From contig JANTQA010000032.1 of the NCBI GenBank assembly GCA_027625915.1, positions 5,952,001 to 6,016,000 of the forward strand: 64,000 nucleotides of DNA, given 5' to 3'. The notes beneath the pieces are model-generated. The model had not been told where the DNA came from and made no database searches. It saw only the letters and a list, made by a program, of their open reading frames with translations. The stretch comes from Anaeramoeba flamelloides. Taxonomy: Eukaryota > Metamonada > Anaeramoebidae. Both the position numbers and the translations under genes were made by a program. Numbering within the stretch: position 1 is the stretch's first letter; each line of letters begins with the position of its first letter. Positions 59,865-64,000 of this stretch are shown piece after piece.

Positions 59865-61475
59865 ATGTTTCGGTTTTCATTTCTTTTAATTTTTACTTTA
59901 TTTTTTCTTGTTAATTTAACAGAAATAAAAAGTAAATCTCAAAGCAATCAAGACATTGGTAAAGAACAAATTGTGGACTTTACCAATTTCCCACTTCACC
60001 AAAAATATCAAGTTAGTGAAAAGCACATTCAAAGATCTGTGAAAGCCTTTTTAGGTGTACCAAACCATGGATACGAGCAACTAACAGAATCTACAAAAAT
60101 TAACCTTGTTTGGAGGAATGAAGGGCTTCATTCTGGGATTGATTTTTTTGCTGCACCAATTGCCACACCAACAGAGACCTTGCAATTGCTAATGAAACAG
60201 ATCTTTAATTTAGATTTCAAGCTAACTGGCAAAACAGGGTTGATTAATTTAAACAGCTATCCTATCCATGAGAGTTACATCCAAATGGATGAATTAGAAT
60301 TTGCAAAGGAAAGTAGTCAGCCAACGCACTTATTTTTCAATGACTTTGAGCATGCACTCCCATATAGCTTAATTGTTGAGAACAAATTTCCAAAAATTGA
60401 ATCACAAGAATCTTTATTTGATAATTTGTTAAACAAGTTACAAAATTGTGTTCATTGTGAAAAGAAAAAAGGCAAGGGAAACAATTTGATCTTAAACAAT
60501 GAAGAATTGAGTATTCAAATTGAAATTATTAAAACAAGTAAGAAACTTGAATCCATTTCCCAAGGATTATCTCAAAATATCAAAGACGAAGATTTCATTC
60601 TTTTACAAGAGAGCACCAATTCACAAACCTTGCTGTTCGTTCAATTTGAACAAAAGGCATTTGGAAGGGATCTTACTTGTAAGCAAGTTTCTTCACAGGT
60701 GGCTGAGAGTGTCAACAATAACTGCGAACTTGAAAGTCAACTTGAGAATAAGAAATGCTTTGATCCAAGTGAAATCACTTCAAATAGTTTCAATGTGATC
60801 CGTGGGCTCCGAGAAAATGGTTTCCACCCAACTTTGGAAACACAATTAACTCAAATTGATCCCAATAATGGAAATGTGGAAAACAAGCATCACAACAACA
60901 ACAAGAAACCAAATTCAAAATCTTGGCTATTTGAATGTGAACTATTTCTTGTCGAATTGTTTAATCAAAAAATTTATATTGATATTTACCAACTTGACGA
61001 TCTAGCCAGAGGATTTGGTGGCAATGTTGTTACACATTTTGAACACATCGACTTGGAACAGCCAACTTGGGCTGCGCACCAAATTGCAGTGGTTGTCAAT
61101 GCACACAACAAAAATATTACAAATGATGTATTCCATGCCTCCTTACCAATACATTTTAGATACCAAAAGCCTGAATTAAATAAGACAACAAATGAAGTGA
61201 CAATTACTCATCCCAGATACTTATTAAAATGCCCTAATCATGTAATGAAGATATATTCTCAAACATTGCCAAATCTTTGTAATGTCAACACCAAGAAGGA
61301 AATGAAAAACTCTTATCATTTTTTCCAGATCAACCCTTCCAATGGTGAAACAAAAATTGTTATCGACTTTCCTGTTGGGCAATTGCAAATTGAAAAAAAA
61401 ATCACAATGGCAACTCTAGTAATAACCGTATTAGCAGCTATTATCATTTTTATAATCGTATTTTTAAAAAAATAA
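59865..61475 (+). CDS. PIG-X/PBN1-like subunit of GPI mannosyltransferase I
   Basis: A single 536 aa exon. The start is the ATG at 59865; a longer frame opening at 59814 begins with TTG and has no basis. MFRFSFLLIFTLFFLVNL is a signal peptide. The C terminus has one membrane segment (ATLVITVLAAIIIFIIVFL) and a short KK tail, which fits ER retention. The PIG-X signature is in the second half: RGLRENGFHPTL (around 314-324, family GxHRxL), DLARGFGGNVVTHFEHIDLE, and HASLPIHFRYQKP (about 424-436, family PLHxRY), then RYLLKCPNH. PIG-X/Pbn1 stabilises the catalytic PIG-M/Gpi14, which adds the first mannose of the GPI anchor in the ER lumen. The protein is longer than human PIG-X and nearer yeast Pbn1 in layout, with an extended N-terminal region. 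Several Asn-X-Ser/Thr sites fit a luminal protein. Confidence 0.82.
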   Translation: MFRFSFLLIFTLFFLVNLTEIKSKSQSNQDIGKEQIVDFTNFPLHQKYQVSEKHIQRSVKAFLGVPNHGYEQLTESTKINLVWRNEGLHSGIDFFAAPIATPTETLQLLMKQIFNLDFKLTGKTGLINLNSYPIHESYIQMDELEFAKESSQPTHLFFNDFEHALPYSLIVENKFPKIESQESLFDNLLNKLQNCVHCEKKKGKGNNLILNNEELSIQIEIIKTSKKLESISQGLSQNIKDEDFILLQESTNSQTLLFVQFEQKAFGRDLTCKQVSSQVAESVNNNCELESQLENKKCFDPSEITSNSFNVIRGLRENGFHPTLETQLTQIDPNNGNVENKHHNNNKKPNSKSWLFECELFLVELFNQKIYIDIYQLDDLARGFGGNVVTHFEHIDLEQPTWAAHQIAVVVNAHNKNITNDVFHASLPIHFRYQKPELNKTTNEVTITHPRYLLKCPNHVMKIYSQTLPNLCNVNTKKEMKNSYHFFQINPSNGETKIVIDFPVGQLQIEKKITMATLVITVLAAIIIFIIVFLKK

Positions 61476-61919
61476 TTTTTTTTTTACAAAATAATAAAAT
61501 TCCATTTTGGATCAATTTTTTTTCTTTTTTTTTTTTTTTTTTTTTGAAGAATGAAATTAAAATTCGTTATTATTTATATTTTTTTTTAATGGCCCTTTTG
61601 TTTCTCAATAAAATAAAATTATTATTATAACTCGTGATTCCATGTAAATGGCCTGTTATAAATTATTAAAATATTATAAAATTTGATAAAAATCCATTAA
61701 AATATTAATGAAAACCTTATTACACTTTCAAATACAAAGAACAAAAATTTTACCTTTTTTTAAAAAAAAAGATGTCATCAAAACTGAAATATGAATAATA
61801 CTTATAAAAATTAAAAGATGGTTTATAATGTGTTATATATTCCAGAAGCTAAAAAATAATAATAAAATTTGATATTGTTATTAAACATATATTTTTTAAT
61901 ATAAACTGAAATCAAAAAC

Positions 61920-62377
61920 TGTTACTCACTGGAAATAATAAATTGTAAAATATAAATATCTATTTTTTTGTATTCAATAACAATTAAAAATTTGATCTGG
62001 TTTATAATACACTTTTTAATTATTCTAAAGAATCAAAGCCAGATATTTTCAAAATTGTAATCAAATTCAAGTCAAAAATTTAAAATAAATTATTAACAAT
62101 TTTTGAAACTCTACTTGATTCAAAAATTTTGACTCACTTTATAAAGTTAATGAAAGTTGTTTTGAGGGTTGATTACAGTATTCTTTACAAAAAAATATTT
62201 TCAAATTTTTAAGATCAGAATCATTTTTTCTAATTTTGCAAACATTTGTTTTACTTTTGAAAATTTTTTTTTCTTTATGTTTTTAGTTTTGCTTTTTCAA
62301 ATTTTTGTTTTTGTTTTTGTCTTTGTTTTACTTTTTTTTTTCGTTTTTTTGATTAATTTTTTTGATTAATTTTTTTT

Positions 62378-62415
<38 letters not shown>

Positions 62416-62704
62416 TCTTGTAAAAAAAAAAAAGATCTTATATAAATTCGGGTACCCAGTGCCCCACTCTGAGAGTCGTGGAATACCAATTTTTAATCAC
62501 GGAATGTGGAATTTTTATCTTTAATCGATAAACTTTCTATCGGGTTTTTGCTCCTCCTGTGTATTCAGGACGTGGATAGTTTCTAATTGGTTATGAAAAT
62601 GATAAATTTATTTTTTATATATATATTAATTATTTTTCTTCTTCTCTTTTTTTTTTATTTGATGATTTTTCTTTAATTACTCCATTCTATAAATAAATAA
62701 ATAA

Positions 62705-62735
<31 letters not shown>

Positions 62736-62935
62736 AAAAGATCTTCAAAAAGACTATGAATCACTCTGAAAATTGAGAGATATAATGTTCTATAAAACGA
62801 ATTTAATTAGTTTCCAAAAAATCTTGTAGTTAAACTTTTTTTTAATATAATTTCAATAATAAAAAACCGGTCAGCTCATTTTAAAAATTGTGACTCACTT
62901 TTTTTTAGTTTTTGATTTTTTTTTTTTTAATTTTT
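61920..62935 (+). mobile_element. Family D element with nested insertion
   Basis: Small unit (61920-62125) with TTACTCACT and GAATCAAAGCCAGATATT, then TTTTGACTCACTTTATAAAG, AGTATTCTTTACAAAAAAAT, ATCATTTTTTCTAATTTTGC and a long poly-T. It resumes after the insertion with TCTTCAAAAAGACTATGAAT and ends AAAAATTGTGACTCACTTTT at about 62887-62906. Confidence 0.6.
62440..62733 (+). mobile_element. Family E short retroposon with 12-bp target duplication
   Basis: Flanked by AAAAAAGATCTT on both sides (62428-62439, 62734-62745). It starts TATATAAATTCGGGTACCC. It contains the hairpin-like GGGTAC-CCA-GTGCCC and ACTCTGAGAGT, then CTCCTGTGTATTCAGGACGT and TTCTTCTTCTC, and ends in an (AAATA/AAAT)n tail. 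The target duplication and simple-repeat tail point to a SINE or a 5'-truncated LINE end. No polymerase III box was identified with confidence. This is the freshest-looking copy of the family. Confidence 0.7.
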
Positions 62936-63339
62936 ACAAACAATATTTGAAGTGAATAAACAATATATATATGAATAAAAAAACAAAATTTTGTTTAACT
63001 CGATACTTTACGAAATTTTACAATCAAAGCACAACTTTCCAAATGAAAAAATTATTTTAATTGACTGGAGATTGGACAAATCGGAAAATACTTGATCACT
63101 GATGAAACATTTTGTAACTTCTCTTTTTTGTTATCTTTTCTATATTTCTGGTTTAAACATGGGATATTGGTGAAATATTCCTTTGAATGTAATATTTTCT
63201 CATGGAAAAATAATTTTATTTTACGTGATTTCTACCATACTAGACTTTTTTTTAAAAAAAGGACTGTTTTAAATTGGTTTAAATATTCATTAATACTTCA
63301 TTATACAAATATCTCTAAATAAATTATTATAGATAGTGT

Positions 63340-63705
63340 TGATAATAAATTATAACATTTTTTACTAATGATCACAATTAAAAATTTTCATTTTTGAATT
63401 CATTGTTCTAATTCCGATTACAAAAAAAAAATAGAAACTTGAAATACCAGAATGGTGGTATTTAATAATTCACTTTTAGAACGTACAAAAGTAATTATTC
63501 GATTTTTTGATTTTTTTTTAAAAATTCCTTTTTCCCAATCTAAAGATGGAAACTCAAAATAATAGTGTTAAGTATTTAATAATTAATATTTATTACATTC
63601 AAAAGTAAATATTTTTATAATTCGAAAGATTTAATAAATAAAAATCGATAGAAAAACCCAAATTTTGATTAATTTTGTTATCTTTTTATAAATCTAATTA
63701 TAACG
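63340..63705 (+). mobile_element. Family A element fragment, copy 3
   Basis: Aligns with the middle of copies 1 and 2 (about 2685-2945; 40310-40575): AATAAATTATAACATTTTTT, AAAAATTTTCATTTTTG, AGAACGTACAAAAGTAATTA and ATCTTTTTATAAATCTAATT. A segment of about 100 bp appears twice (63415-63510, 63525-63630). Both tips are absent. Confidence 0.6.
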
Positions 63706-64000
63706 TTCTTTTTTGATTCGATTTGGAAAAAATCTCCTTGTTATGTTAAGAGTTTGGCCTGGAAGAACGACAAATATGAGATTGTTCGAAGTGATATAAG
63801 ATTATGTTGAGAAGTTCAAAGAACGACGATTAATATAATCTTAGCACTAGAACAATATCATATTTTGAGTCTGGAAGGAGAACCAAAACGAGTAAACATA
63901 AAAGGTGATTTTTGAACAAATAAAACAATATGAGGTGCTATTTATTTTTTAACTTGGGATCTAACTCTACACAACAAAAAACAAACGAAAAAAAACCAAT

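Larger units (their letters stand above)
61476..64000. other. Right-end spacer with nested repeats
   Basis: Family D element (61920-62935), split by a family E retroposon (62440-62733), then a family A fragment (63340-63705). The last 300 bases are less monotonous but hold no frame I can support. Confidence 0.55.

Noticed and set aside
62440-62560. tRNA or tRNA-derived head in the family E retroposon
   Set aside because: Hairpins are present, but no convincing A and B boxes or cloverleaf were found, so a tRNA origin is not claimed.
1-64000. tRNA, rRNA, snRNA or complete virus-like elements
   Set aside because: No B-box/cloverleaf, conserved rRNA or snRNA core, and no recognisable capsid, envelope, integrase or long-terminal-repeat structure was seen by eye; a profile search could still find short ones.

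Overview
The window looks like nuclear DNA of an AT-rich protist. It is strongly AT-rich, its genes carry GT-AG introns, and its proteins hold long Lys/Glu/Asn tracts. The gene set is eukaryotic: DENN, Yip1, HMG-box, SH3, an inositol-phosphate 5-phosphatase and a PIG-X-like GPI assembly subunit. Reading frames close on TAA or TAG in the standard code. The mix of KEKEKE/NENENE tracts, gene families and repeat-rich spacers would fit an Anaeramoeba-like or similar amoeboid lineage. That assignment is inference; no marker gene is present.

Layout: (+) NRF-6-like acyltransferase 286-6783 (2 exons, 4.5 kb intron); (+) IPPc/C2 5-phosphatase 8103-10136; (-) DENN/PH protein 20794-12972 (4 exons); (-) coiled-coil/SH3 protein 27608-26391; (+) HMG-box protein 35546-36091 (2 exons); (+) unknown polytopic membrane protein 39198-41493 (3 exons); (-) YIPF1/2-like protein 45674-44535 (2 exons); (-) NCL-type Na+/Ca2+ exchanger 56513-48334 (4 exons, 6.1 kb intron); (+) PIG-X/PBN1-like protein 59865-61475. 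I assembled the multi-exon genes by matching splice phase and known domain order. There is no operon logic, but five or six of the nine products act on membranes, traffic or phosphoinositides.

The rest, about three quarters of the window, is spacer and intron rich in old repeats. I see: a Tc1/mariner element with long (about 590 bp) inverted repeats inside the exchanger intron; TTAA-flanked inverted-repeat elements (families A and A2), two of the three full-length ones inside introns; foldback elements; a short-tipped MITE family (B); elements bounded by a GTGACTCACTTTTT tip (D); a SINE/LINE-tail-like retroposon (E) with one copy carrying a 12-bp target duplication and nested in D; palindromic mini-elements (F); and further dispersed repeats (C, G, H). 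No rRNA, tRNA, CRISPR or viral genome was recognised. No wholly new system is demonstrated. The most useful results are the split-gene reconstructions and the repeat families.
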